A stretch of 64,000 nucleotides of DNA. Origin: Methylorubrum rhodinum (GTDB taxonomy: Bacteria > Pseudomonadota > Alphaproteobacteria > Rhizobiales > Beijerinckiaceae). Positions 9,145 to 16,241 of this stretch are shown here, one piece after another. Positions within the stretch are counted from its first letter, which is position 1. The number at the start of each line of letters is the position of its first letter. The notes beneath the pieces are model-generated. The model was not told the DNA's origin. It worked only from the letters and a program-made list of their open reading frames with translations, and made no database searches. The position numbers were made by a program, and so were the translations under genes. The DNA is taken from NCBI RefSeq assembly GCF_014199935.1, contig NZ_JACHOP010000021.1, positions 31,490 through 95,489 on the forward strand, read 5' to 3'.

Positions 9145-10836
9145 ATGGCCGCTTCCCCCGCCATCCAGCCCGCCAACGACCCGCAGGATTTCGTCGCCCT
9201 CGCCAAGCAGGCTGCCGAGGGCGCCAAGGCGCTGGTCGCCGAGGCCACCAAGCGCGTGAAGGCGCGGGTCGCCGGCGCGGAAGGCAAGCTCGACGCCGGC
9301 AAGCTGGAGCGCGAGCAGCACGCCGCCCACGGCCTCGCGTGGCTCACCACCTACGGCGAGGCCGTGCGCGAACTCGCCGATTATGCCGGGCGCCTTCAGG
9401 GCGAGGGCGGCTTCGGCGAGACCGAGGCGCTGCTCGTGAAGATCGGCATGGGCGAGTATCTCGACCAGATGTTCTTCGGCATCCCGATGAGCCAGGGCGA
9501 GATGGTGCGCCCGACGACCTCGCTCGGTTTCACGGCCTCGGAACTCGCGGGCTTCCGCACCGCCGCCATCGACACGATCGCGGCCGAGGGCAACACCGCC
9601 GAGAACCGCGCCGCGCTCGTGGCCAGGATCCGCGAGGCGACCCGCTCGGGTGCCGCCACGATCGGCGCGTCTGGCCTCGACGAGGACATGGAGGCGATCC
9701 GCTCCGAGATGCGCCGGTTCGGCAAGGCCGAGGTGGTGGATCAGGCGCACGAGTGGCACCTGAAGAACGACTACATCCCGATGGAGATCGTCGCCAAGAT
9801 GGCCGAACTCGGCGTCTTCGGCCTGACGATCCCGGAGGAATACGGCGGCATGGGCATGCCCAAGGCCGCGATGTGCGTGGTCTCTGAGGAGCTGTCGCGC
9901 GCCTATATCGGCGTCGGCTCGCTCGGCACCCGCTCGGAGATCGCCGCCGAATTGATCCTGTGCGGCGGCACCGAGGAGCAGAAGCAGCGCTTCCTGCCGG
10001 GCATCGCCGCGGGCGACATCCTGCCCACCGCCGTCTTCACCGAGCCGAACACCGGCTCCGACCTCGCCAGCTTGCGCACCAAGGCCGTCAAGGACGGCGA
10101 CGTGTGGAAGATCTCGGGCAACAAGACTTGGATCACGCACCCCGTCCGCGCCGACATCATGACCGTGCTGGTGCGTACGAAGCCTGAGGAGAAGGGCCAT
10201 CGCGGCCTCTCCATGCTCATCGCCGAGAAGCCGCGCGGCACGGACGAAGAGCCCTTCCCGGTGAACGGCCTGTCGGGCGGCGAGATCGAGGTGCTCGGCT
10301 ATCGCGGCATGAAGGAGTACGAGCTCTCCTTCGAAGATTTCGAGGTGCCCGGCGCCAACCTGCTCGGCGAGGTCGAGGGCAAGGGCTTCGCCCAGCTGAT
10401 GCAGACCTTCGAATCGGCCCGCATCCAGACCGCGGCGCGCGCCATCGGCGTCGCCCAGTCGGCCCTCGACATCGGCCTGCGTTACGCTGAGGAGCGGGTG
10501 CAGTTCGGCAAGGCGCTGGTCGAATTCCCGCGGGTGGCCGACAAGCTCGCCATGATGGCGGTCGAGATCAACATCGCCCGCCAGCTCACCTACTTCTCGG
10601 CCCGCGAGAAGGACGAAGGCAAGCGCTGCGACCTCGAGGCCGGCATGGCGAAGCTCTTGGGCGCCCGCGTCGCCTGGGCGGCCGCCGACAACGCGCTGCA
10701 GATCCACGGCGGCAACGGCTTCGCCTTGGAGTACCAGATCAGCCGCGTGCTGTGCGACGCACGCATCCTCTCGATCTTCGAGGGCGCGGCCGAGATCCAG
10801 GCCCAGGTCATCGCCCGCCGCCTGCTGGAGCAGTAA
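9145..10836 (+). CDS. mcd: (2S)-methylsuccinyl-CoA dehydrogenase
   Basis: 563-residue FAD-dependent acyl-CoA dehydrogenase. It has a long N-terminal extension of about 150 residues (starting after QPANDPQDFVALAKQAA) ahead of the normal fold; this extension is what distinguishes methylsuccinyl-CoA dehydrogenase from the roughly 380-residue family average. The core shows LGVFGLTIPEEYGGMGMPK, TEPNTGSDLASLRTKA, the YRGMKEYELSFEDFEVP loop and QIHGGNGFALEYQISRVLCDARI. It oxidises methylsuccinyl-CoA to mesaconyl-CoA in the ethylmalonyl-CoA pathway, which serves glyoxylate regeneration in Methylobacterium (gene also called ibd2 there). Monocistronic, ended by a strong terminator. Confidence 0.88.
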   Translation: MAASPAIQPANDPQDFVALAKQAAEGAKALVAEATKRVKARVAGAEGKLDAGKLEREQHAAHGLAWLTTYGEAVRELADYAGRLQGEGGFGETEALLVKIGMGEYLDQMFFGIPMSQGEMVRPTTSLGFTASELAGFRTAAIDTIAAEGNTAENRAALVARIREATRSGAATIGASGLDEDMEAIRSEMRRFGKAEVVDQAHEWHLKNDYIPMEIVAKMAELGVFGLTIPEEYGGMGMPKAAMCVVSEELSRAYIGVGSLGTRSEIAAELILCGGTEEQKQRFLPGIAAGDILPTAVFTEPNTGSDLASLRTKAVKDGDVWKISGNKTWITHPVRADIMTVLVRTKPEEKGHRGLSMLIAEKPRGTDEEPFPVNGLSGGEIEVLGYRGMKEYELSFEDFEVPGANLLGEVEGKGFAQLMQTFESARIQTAARAIGVAQSALDIGLRYAEERVQFGKALVEFPRVADKLAMMAVEINIARQLTYFSAREKDEGKRCDLEAGMAKLLGARVAWAAADNALQIHGGNGFALEYQISRVLCDARILSIFEGAAEIQAQVIARRLLEQ

Positions 10837-10860
10837 GCCTCACGTCCCGATCCCAAAGGA

Positions 10861-10896
10861 AAGCCCCGTCCGGCGCGTGCCGGGCGGGGCTTTTTT
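10861..10896 (+). terminator. Rho-independent terminator of mcd
   Basis: Perfect 14-bp stem (aagccccgtccggc, loop gcgt, then its complement) at 10861-10892, running into six T. It lies 25 bp past the mcd stop. Confidence 0.92.
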
Positions 10897-10914
10897 CGTG
10901 ACGGCCGTCAGGCC

Positions 10915-11508
10915 TCAGAGGCCGGGCAGACGGCCGAGATCGAGCCGCCCCGCCTCCACGCTGCCGAGCCGGGCGAACCGGCGCTCGATCGAGCCGGCAT
11001 AGCCCGCCAGGGTGCGGTGCCAGCCGTGGGCCTGCGCCTCCAGACCGGCGAAGCCGCCGCCGACCCCGATGACGCCCCCGCCGACCCGCGGCGTCGCCCG
11101 CGCCGGCCGGTCGAGCCCGGCGACCCGCGCCGGGGCGCGACGCTCTGCGCGCATCGGGCGTTCCCGCGGCGTCGCGGCCGCTTCCGCCTGACGCGGGAGC
11201 CGCGGTTCGGCGGCGGCGACCCGGCGGGCCCGCTCGGCGCGGGCCGGGGGCGCGGTCTCGCGCGGTTTGGTGGCCGCGGTGCGCGCGGCGGCATCGGCCT
11301 CGTCGAACATCGCCCGGCAGCCACCGCTCAGGCGCTCGCGCTCCCGCCTCAGGCAGGCCGCGGTGCGACCGGGATCGGGTATCGAGGAGGCGCAGAGCCG
11401 GAACGCGTCCGGTCCGCAGGCCGCCCGCTGTGCCTCGGTCCCCTGCGCCAGAACCGGCGTCGCGGCCAGCATCGGAAGGAGCAGGGCGAGCTTCGGGATG
11501 GTGTTCAA
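10915..11508 (-). CDS. Exported Cys-containing protein, Arg/Ala-rich tail
   Basis: A TTG start at 11508 sits after GGAGGC and directly opens a signal peptide (NTIPKLALLLPMLAATPVLAQG), so it is preferred to the ATG at 11553. The mature N terminus carries four cysteines in ACGPDAFRLCASSIPDPGR, CLRRERERLSGGCRAMFD, a pattern shared by small exported proteins of Rhizobiales with two probable disulfides. The remainder is low-complexity Arg/Ala/Pro ending in a helical segment. Function unknown. It is convergent with mcd. Confidence 0.65.
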   Translation of the reverse strand: MNTIPKLALLLPMLAATPVLAQGTEAQRAACGPDAFRLCASSIPDPGRTAACLRRERERLSGGCRAMFDEADAAARTAATKPRETAPPARAERARRVAAAEPRLPRQAEAAATPRERPMRAERRAPARVAGLDRPARATPRVGGGVIGVGGGFAGLEAQAHGWHRTLAGYAGSIERRFARLGSVEAGRLDLGRLPGL

Positions 11509-11716
11509 GCGCGTGCCTCCGTCGCTTCGCGGACGGGGCTCGGCGCGTGTCACGGACGGCCCCGGACGCTTCGGTCACCGCTCGGCCGGATGGCGGCGGT
11601 GTGCCGGGCGAGGAGACCACAGCTTCGCGTGTCGATGCAAATCTTGGGCGGGCGGGACGGAGCGGCCCGGCAGCGCGGGCCGCATGTCCCGGCCAGCGCC
11701 CGCGCCGACCCAGCGC

Positions 11717-11893
11717 CTACTTGGTGATCTTCACCGAGACCGGATCGCTCGACGGGAAGGTCTCCTCCAGCGCTTCGTCCAGCCGCTCGTTGGCCTTCTC
11801 CTGACGGTTCTCCGGGTTCGCCTTGTCGCCCTTGCCGTCCTGGCGGAAGCCCGAGGCCTTGGGATCGTCCTTCTTCGGGGTCTGATCGGTCAT
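11717..11893 (-). CDS. Small acidic hypothetical protein, 58 aa
   Basis: Not assigned to a pathway. It is very hydrophilic: an N-terminal TDQTPKKDDPKASGF, then RQEKANERLDEALEETFPSSDPVSVKITK. The LDEALEETFPSSDPVSV signature recurs in short alphaproteobacterial proteins of unknown role. ATG at 11893 has AAGGACGAG upstream. The gene faces away from the glycosyltransferase across a 167-bp gap. Confidence 0.75.
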   Translation of the reverse strand: MTDQTPKKDDPKASGFRQDGKGDKANPENRQEKANERLDEALEETFPSSDPVSVKITK

Positions 11894-12060
11894 GCGGGTT
11901 CTCGTCCTTATCTCGAAGCGCCGCGCGTCCGGCGGCGGGGATGTCGGACCAACGCGATGGCCCCCCGTGGTGTTTCGTCGGCCGGGCACGCGGTCCGTTT
12001 ACCGAACCGCAGGCACATCTGCGTTATCGTCGCGGCTCGTGGCCGGCGAGGAGCGCGCCC

Positions 12061-13332
12061 ATGCACGTCGTGATCCTGGCCGAGTTCGCAACGGCAAGCG
12101 GGGGCGCCGAGAAGGTGGCGGTCGAATCCGCCCGCGGCCTCGCGGAAGCCGGCGCACGCGTCACCTATGTCCAGGCGGTGGACGGGCCGGTCGATCCGCT
12201 GCTCGATCATCCGCGGCTGCACCGCGTGGCCCTGAGCTTGCCCGACGTCTGGTCGCTGCCGGCCTGGCGCGGCGCGGTGACGGGCGTTTGGAACGCAGAG
12301 GCGGCCCGCCGCCTCTCCGCCGCCCTCGATGCGCTGCCCGCGGCGGTCGATTGCCTGCATCTCCACCAGTGGAGCCGCGCCTTCTCGCCCGCCGTGCTGC
12401 CGGTGCTGCTCGCGCGGCCCGCGCCGCTGGTGCTGACGCTGCACGACTACTTCCTGGCCTGCCCCAACGGCGTCTATTACCGCTTCGACCGGGCCGAGCC
12501 CTGCTCGTTACGCCCGATGTCGCCGGCCTGCCTTGCCGCCCCGTGCGATCCCAAGAGCCGGCTGCACAAGGCGGTGCGGGTCGGCCGCGCCGCGGCGCTC
12601 CGGGTCGCGACGGGCCGCGCGCCGCTCGACGTGATCCATGTCTGCGACGCGAGCCTCGCCCGGATGGGTGCACTGCTCGAAGGCCGGCCGGTGCGCCATC
12701 ACCGCATCGACAATCCCGTGCGGGTCGCGCCCGAGGCGCCGGCCGAGCCTGCCCGCGGCGAGGCGGTCGCCTATGTCGGGCGGCTCACCGCGGAGAAGGG
12801 CGCCGACCTCGTGGCCGAGGCGGCCCGCCGCGCCGGCCTGCCGGCCCTGTTCGTCGGAGCCGGGCCGCTGGAGGATTCCCTGCGCGCGCAGGGCGCCGAG
12901 GTGATCGGCTGGCGTGCTCCGTCCGAGGTCGCCGCGCTCCTCAGGGCGCGGGCGCGGGCGGTCTGCGCGCCCTCGCGCTGGTACGAGACCGGGCCGCTCA
13001 CGATCTACGAGGCCCTGGCGCAGGGGATTCCGGCGATCGCCTCGACCCGCTCGGGCGCGGCCGAGAAGGTCCGGCACGGCGAGACCGGGCTCGTCGTCGA
13101 GCCGGAGGCCGGGCCGCTGGCCGAGGCGTTCGGGGCTCTGAAGGACGACGCCCTCGTGGCTCGGCTCGGCCGGGCGGCGCACGCCGCCTATTGTCAGGCG
13201 CCGCCGACCCTGGCCGCCCATGCCGAGGCGCTGCTCGGGCTTTATCGCCGGCTGGCGGACGAATACGGTATACGGCACTGCGGCAGCGAGGGCGGGCCCG
13301 AGCGGGACGGCGTCGTCGCTGCGATGCGGTGA
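12061..13332 (+). CDS. Glycosyltransferase, GT4 type
   Basis: 423 residues with the GT-B fold of family 4. N-terminal half: VVILAEFATASGGAEKVAVESARGLAEAG and LHLHQWSRAF. The central TLHDYFLACPNGVYYRF with nearby cysteines is typical of transferases for surface sugars. The C-terminal nucleotide-sugar domain has VAYVGRLTAEKGADLV and the conserved ETGPLTIYEALAQGIPAIAS with the E-x7-E element. ATG at 12061 follows GAGGAG. Acceptor and donor cannot be inferred; no other polysaccharide gene is adjacent. Confidence 0.88.
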   Translation: MHVVILAEFATASGGAEKVAVESARGLAEAGARVTYVQAVDGPVDPLLDHPRLHRVALSLPDVWSLPAWRGAVTGVWNAEAARRLSAALDALPAAVDCLHLHQWSRAFSPAVLPVLLARPAPLVLTLHDYFLACPNGVYYRFDRAEPCSLRPMSPACLAAPCDPKSRLHKAVRVGRAAALRVATGRAPLDVIHVCDASLARMGALLEGRPVRHHRIDNPVRVAPEAPAEPARGEAVAYVGRLTAEKGADLVAEAARRAGLPALFVGAGPLEDSLRAQGAEVIGWRAPSEVAALLRARARAVCAPSRWYETGPLTIYEALAQGIPAIASTRSGAAEKVRHGETGLVVEPEAGPLAEAFGALKDDALVARLGRAAHAAYCQAPPTLAAHAEALLGLYRRLADEYGIRHCGSEGGPERDGVVAAMR

Positions 13333-13504
13333 CGGGATCGTTTTCATCGGGGTCGGGCGGTTGGCCGGAGGCGAATTCGTCATTAATGTGCCCCCGCACA
13401 GCCGGCAGGGCGCGGCGCGCGAAGGCGCGGTCCGCTGCGTTCGATATTGGAATCAACAGCATAGCCGTTGCGCCGCGGCGGCCTCTGTCGACTCGGATAC
13501 TCTC

Positions 13505-13533
13505 TTGACTTCTATGTTGCAGTGCAACATATG
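13505..13533 (+). promoter_or_regulatory. Phasin promoter with PhaR-like operator
   Basis: TTGACT (13505-13510) and CATATG (13528-13533) form a -35/-10 pair at exactly 17 bp. The spacer carries a perfect palindrome, TATGTTGCA-g-TGCAACATA (13513-13531), which overlaps the -10 box. TTGCA...TGCAA half-sites are characteristic of PhaR, the polyhydroxyalkanoate regulator that represses phasin genes, so repression by blocking the promoter is expected. Confidence 0.7.
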
Positions 13534-13615
13534 GGATGTGGGCCGGTCATCCGAACGGCGGCGCCCGTCCCGAGCGGTGCGCCAGTCTCCCGGTCCCCAG
13601 AGACAGGAGAGCGAC

Positions 13616-13969
13616 ATGAGCACCCCGAATTTCGAGATCCCCACCGAGTTCCGCGACTTCGCCGACAAGAGCGTCGATCAGGCCCGCAACGCCTTCGGCA
13701 CGATGCTCAACGGCGCCGTGAAGACCTCGGAGCAGCTCCGCAGCTCGGCCACCACGGTCCAGTCGACCCTGCACGCCGCCGTGCTGAAGGGCCTCGACCA
13801 CGCCAAGACCAATGCCGACACCACCTTCGACTATGCCCATCGCGTCGTGCGCGCGAAGGACGTCCGCGAGGCCTTCGAGATCCAGTCGGAGTTCGTGAAG
13901 ACCCAGTTCGCCGCCCTCCAGGCCCAGGTCAAGGAGTACGGTGCCCTCGCTCAGAGCGCCGCCCGCTGA
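13616..13969 (+). CDS. Phasin family protein (PHA granule coat)
   Basis: 117 residues, all helical, of the Phasin_2 type: EIPTEFRDFADKSVDQARNAFGTMLNGAVKTSEQL, then AHRVVRAKDVREAFEIQSEFVKTQFAALQAQVKEYGALAQ. Phasins coat polyhydroxyalkanoate granules and control their size. ATG at 13616 has AGGAGAG upstream, and the gene is preceded by a promoter with a PhaR-type operator. It stands 156 bp upstream of a second phasin-like gene on the same strand. Confidence 0.9.
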   Translation: MSTPNFEIPTEFRDFADKSVDQARNAFGTMLNGAVKTSEQLRSSATTVQSTLHAAVLKGLDHAKTNADTTFDYAHRVVRAKDVREAFEIQSEFVKTQFAALQAQVKEYGALAQSAAR

Positions 13970-14125
13970 GGATTCGGCGTCCCGGCCCCGCCGGGATGTG
14001 AGGGCATGCGCCTGGGGGATCGGTCCCTAAGGTGTCATGCTCCGATGCTACGCTCTCCCACGGCGCCCCGGACGACGAATCCGGGGTGGCCGGTGGGGGC
14101 GATTCTTGAACGAGGAGTAGGGTCC

Positions 14126-14947
14126 ATGTCGTCGAGCCGCCGCAAAGGACGTTCGCCGGTCTCGCCCGCCGCCGGCCGGCCGGCTTCCGCCGTGGACGCC
14201 GCGCCGGAGGCGGCTGCGGCCGAAGAGATCGCCGAAGAGATCGAGGGGGCCCAGGAAGTGGCCCAGGAGGCGGCGACCGATGCCGCGGATTCGGCGGCCG
14301 AGACGGTCGCCACCGACACCGCCGCCATCCCGGAGATTCCGACCGAGACCTCGCCCGAGACGGTGCAGGCCGCCGTCGCGGCGAGCGTGACCGAGGGCGC
14401 CGAGCAGGCGGCCGACGCGGTCGAGGCGGTGCCGGACGAGACGGTGCAAAGCGAGGTCGCCGCGACCGTCGTCGAGACCGCGCAGGCCGTGACCGAGCAG
14501 AGCGCCGACGCGGTCGCGCAGGCGACGGAGACGGTCGAGGCCGCGCAGGCCCAGGCCGTCGAGCAAGTTGCCGAGCAGCCCGCCGCGACGGTCGAGCAGG
14601 TCGCGGACAACGCGATGGCCCTCGCCGCAGCGCCGCTCGCCATGGCCGCGACGTTCCCCGCGTCGAGCGGTGGCGTGAGGTCGGGCAGCGAGGCGGGCAC
14701 GCGCTTCGCCTTCGTTCCGGCCTTCGAGCCGCTGAACGAGATCAACGCGACCCTGTTCGCCTTCGCCCGCGGCGAAGGCGAGGCGGCGGTGGCGCATTTC
14801 CAGGCGTTGACCAAGGCCAAATCGCCCGCGGAGGCGATCCGCCTTCAGGTGAGCGAGTTCCAGCGGGCGGCCGACGCCTCGCTGACCTGCTTCAGCCACA
14901 TCCTGCGCAGCGCCAACCGCTTCGGCGGCGCCGCCCGCTGGCACTGA
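14126..14947 (+). CDS. Phasin-like protein with long Ala/Val/Glu-rich N terminus
   Basis: 273 residues. Residues about 25-185 are low-complexity and rich in Ala, Val, Glu and Thr, with imperfect repeats such as EAAQAQAVEQVAEQ and VVETAQAVTEQSADAV. This long region likely forms extended helix or coiled coil. The C-terminal 75 residues look like a phasin core (FEPLNEINATLFAFARGEGEAAVAHFQALTKAKSPAEAIRLQ, then FQRAADASLTCFSHI). ATG at 14126 follows GAGGAG. It is probably a granule-associated partner of the preceding phasin; the repeat region is its unusual feature. Confidence 0.75.
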   Translation: MSSSRRKGRSPVSPAAGRPASAVDAAPEAAAAEEIAEEIEGAQEVAQEAATDAADSAAETVATDTAAIPEIPTETSPETVQAAVAASVTEGAEQAADAVEAVPDETVQSEVAATVVETAQAVTEQSADAVAQATETVEAAQAQAVEQVAEQPAATVEQVADNAMALAAAPLAMAATFPASSGGVRSGSEAGTRFAFVPAFEPLNEINATLFAFARGEGEAAVAHFQALTKAKSPAEAIRLQVSEFQRAADASLTCFSHILRSANRFGGAARWH

Positions 14948-14970
14948 TTCTCTTCCGCGCTTCGAACCGA

Positions 14971-15012
14971 CGCAAGAAGCCCCCACACCGGCCGGTGCGG
15001 GGGCTTCTTGCG
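14971..15012. terminator. Bidirectional terminator, phasin-like gene and panC
   Basis: Arms at 14971-14991 and 14992-15012 pair over 21 bp with one mismatch, around a ccggccgg centre. It sits between convergent genes, so it likely serves both. Confidence 0.8.
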
Positions 15013-15022
15013 TTCGGCCGGC

Positions 15023-15880
15023 TCAGCCCGGCAGCGCCGCCACGTTGTCGATCAGCCGCGTCCCGCCGAGATAGGCCGCCGCGATCACCCGCGCCTCGCG
15101 CGCAACCCGCGCGACGGGGGCGAGGGTCTCGGCATCGCGCACCTCCAGATACTGCACCGGGCCGAAGCCGGCCGCCTCCAGTTCGGCGATGCCGTCGGCC
15201 ACCAGCGGGCCCGCCTCGGCACCGGTCGCCAGCCCCTCGGCGATGCGCGCGAGCACGGCGTGCAGGCGCGGCGCGGTCGCGCGCTCGGCCGGGGCGAGGT
15301 AGCGGTTGCGCGAGGACAGGGCGAGGCCGTCCGCCTCGCGCAAGGTCGGCACGCCCTCGATGGCGACGGGGATGTCGAGGTCGCGCACGACCGAGCGGAT
15401 CACCTGAAGCTGCTGGAAATCCTTCTCGCCGAACAGGGCCACGTCCGGCCCGACCTGGTTGAGGAGCTTCGCCACCACCGTCGCCACGCCCGAGAAATGG
15501 CCGGGCCGGAAGCGGCCGCACAGGCCCTCCGCCGCCGGACCGGGCTCGATCCGGGTGGCGAAGTCTGCTGGGTACATGATCTCGACGGTAGGCAGCCACG
15601 CGGCGTCGGCGCCGGCCCCCGCCAAGAGGGCGAGGTCGCCCTCCGTATCGCGCGGATACCGCGAGAAATCCTCGGTCGGGCCGAACTGGGTCGGGTTGAC
15701 GAAGATGCTGGCGATCACCCGCTGGCCGATCGCCCGCGCATGGGCCACGAGGGCGAGATGGCCGGCATGCAGCGCCCCCATCGTCGGCACCAGCACGATC
15801 CGCTCGCCCTCCCGCCGCCACGCGGCGACTCGGGCGCGCAGGGGTTCGAGGGTGTCGAGGCGAAGGAGCGTGTCGGGCAT
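15023..15880 (-). CDS. panC: Pantothenate synthetase
   Basis: 285 residues. Joins pantoate and beta-alanine with ATP to give pantothenate, the last step before coenzyme A synthesis. Signatures in order: VPTMGALHAGHLALV (HxGH nucleotide site), FVNPTQFGPTEDFSRYPR, LCGRFRPGHFSGVATVVAKL, FGEKDFQQLQVIR and READGLALSSRNRYL. Length matches the family. ATG at 15880. It has no panB next to it, and the gene faces the divergent TonB receptor across 361 bp. Confidence 0.96.
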   Translation of the reverse strand: MPDTLLRLDTLEPLRARVAAWRREGERIVLVPTMGALHAGHLALVAHARAIGQRVIASIFVNPTQFGPTEDFSRYPRDTEGDLALLAGAGADAAWLPTVEIMYPADFATRIEPGPAAEGLCGRFRPGHFSGVATVVAKLLNQVGPDVALFGEKDFQQLQVIRSVVRDLDIPVAIEGVPTLREADGLALSSRNRYLAPAERATAPRLHAVLARIAEGLATGAEAGPLVADGIAELEAAGFGPVQYLEVRDAETLAPVARVAREARVIAAAYLGGTRLIDNVAALPG

Positions 15881-16241
15881 CGCAAGGTCTCGCGGCGGGA
15901 GGCGGGAGCACAGGTAGGCGCGGGGCGGCCGGGACGCCAGCCGAAGCGGTCGAGGTCCGGCCGTCGGTCACGATTCGGCGGGAGCGCCGCACCGGTCGGA
16001 AGCTGCTCGCAGGGATTGCCGAATGATCCCGGACATGTCTTCCTTTTTGTCCGTAAGTGGTTGTCCGGGCGTGAGAAATATGTTGCCGCAAGGGCACGCC
16101 CCCGGACGAAGCTTGAGCGTCTCATCATAAATGCCCTGAAAGAGGCGGTGGCGCGATTGTGGCGGCCACGCTTCCCGGATGACAGTCGCGCCAAGGCCCG
16201 CCGGGTGGGCCCAGAAACGCCAAATCAAAAGGGCTCGGGGA
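15881..16241. other. 361-bp divergent intergenic region, panC and receptor gene
   Basis: Non-coding on both strands as far as I can see. It must hold the start signals for panC (minus) and for the TonB receptor (plus). I see no riboswitch and no convincing operator. The stretch around 16020-16090 is less GC-rich than its surroundings. Confidence 0.5.

Noticed and set aside
9124..10707. 527-codon frame opposite mcd
   Set aside because: Antisense shadow of the acyl-CoA dehydrogenase; rich in His/Leu/Asp without motifs.
15881..16241. Possible cobalamin riboswitch before the TonB receptor
   Set aside because: Looked for the conserved B12 box (GCCACTG) and the surrounding folding; not found.
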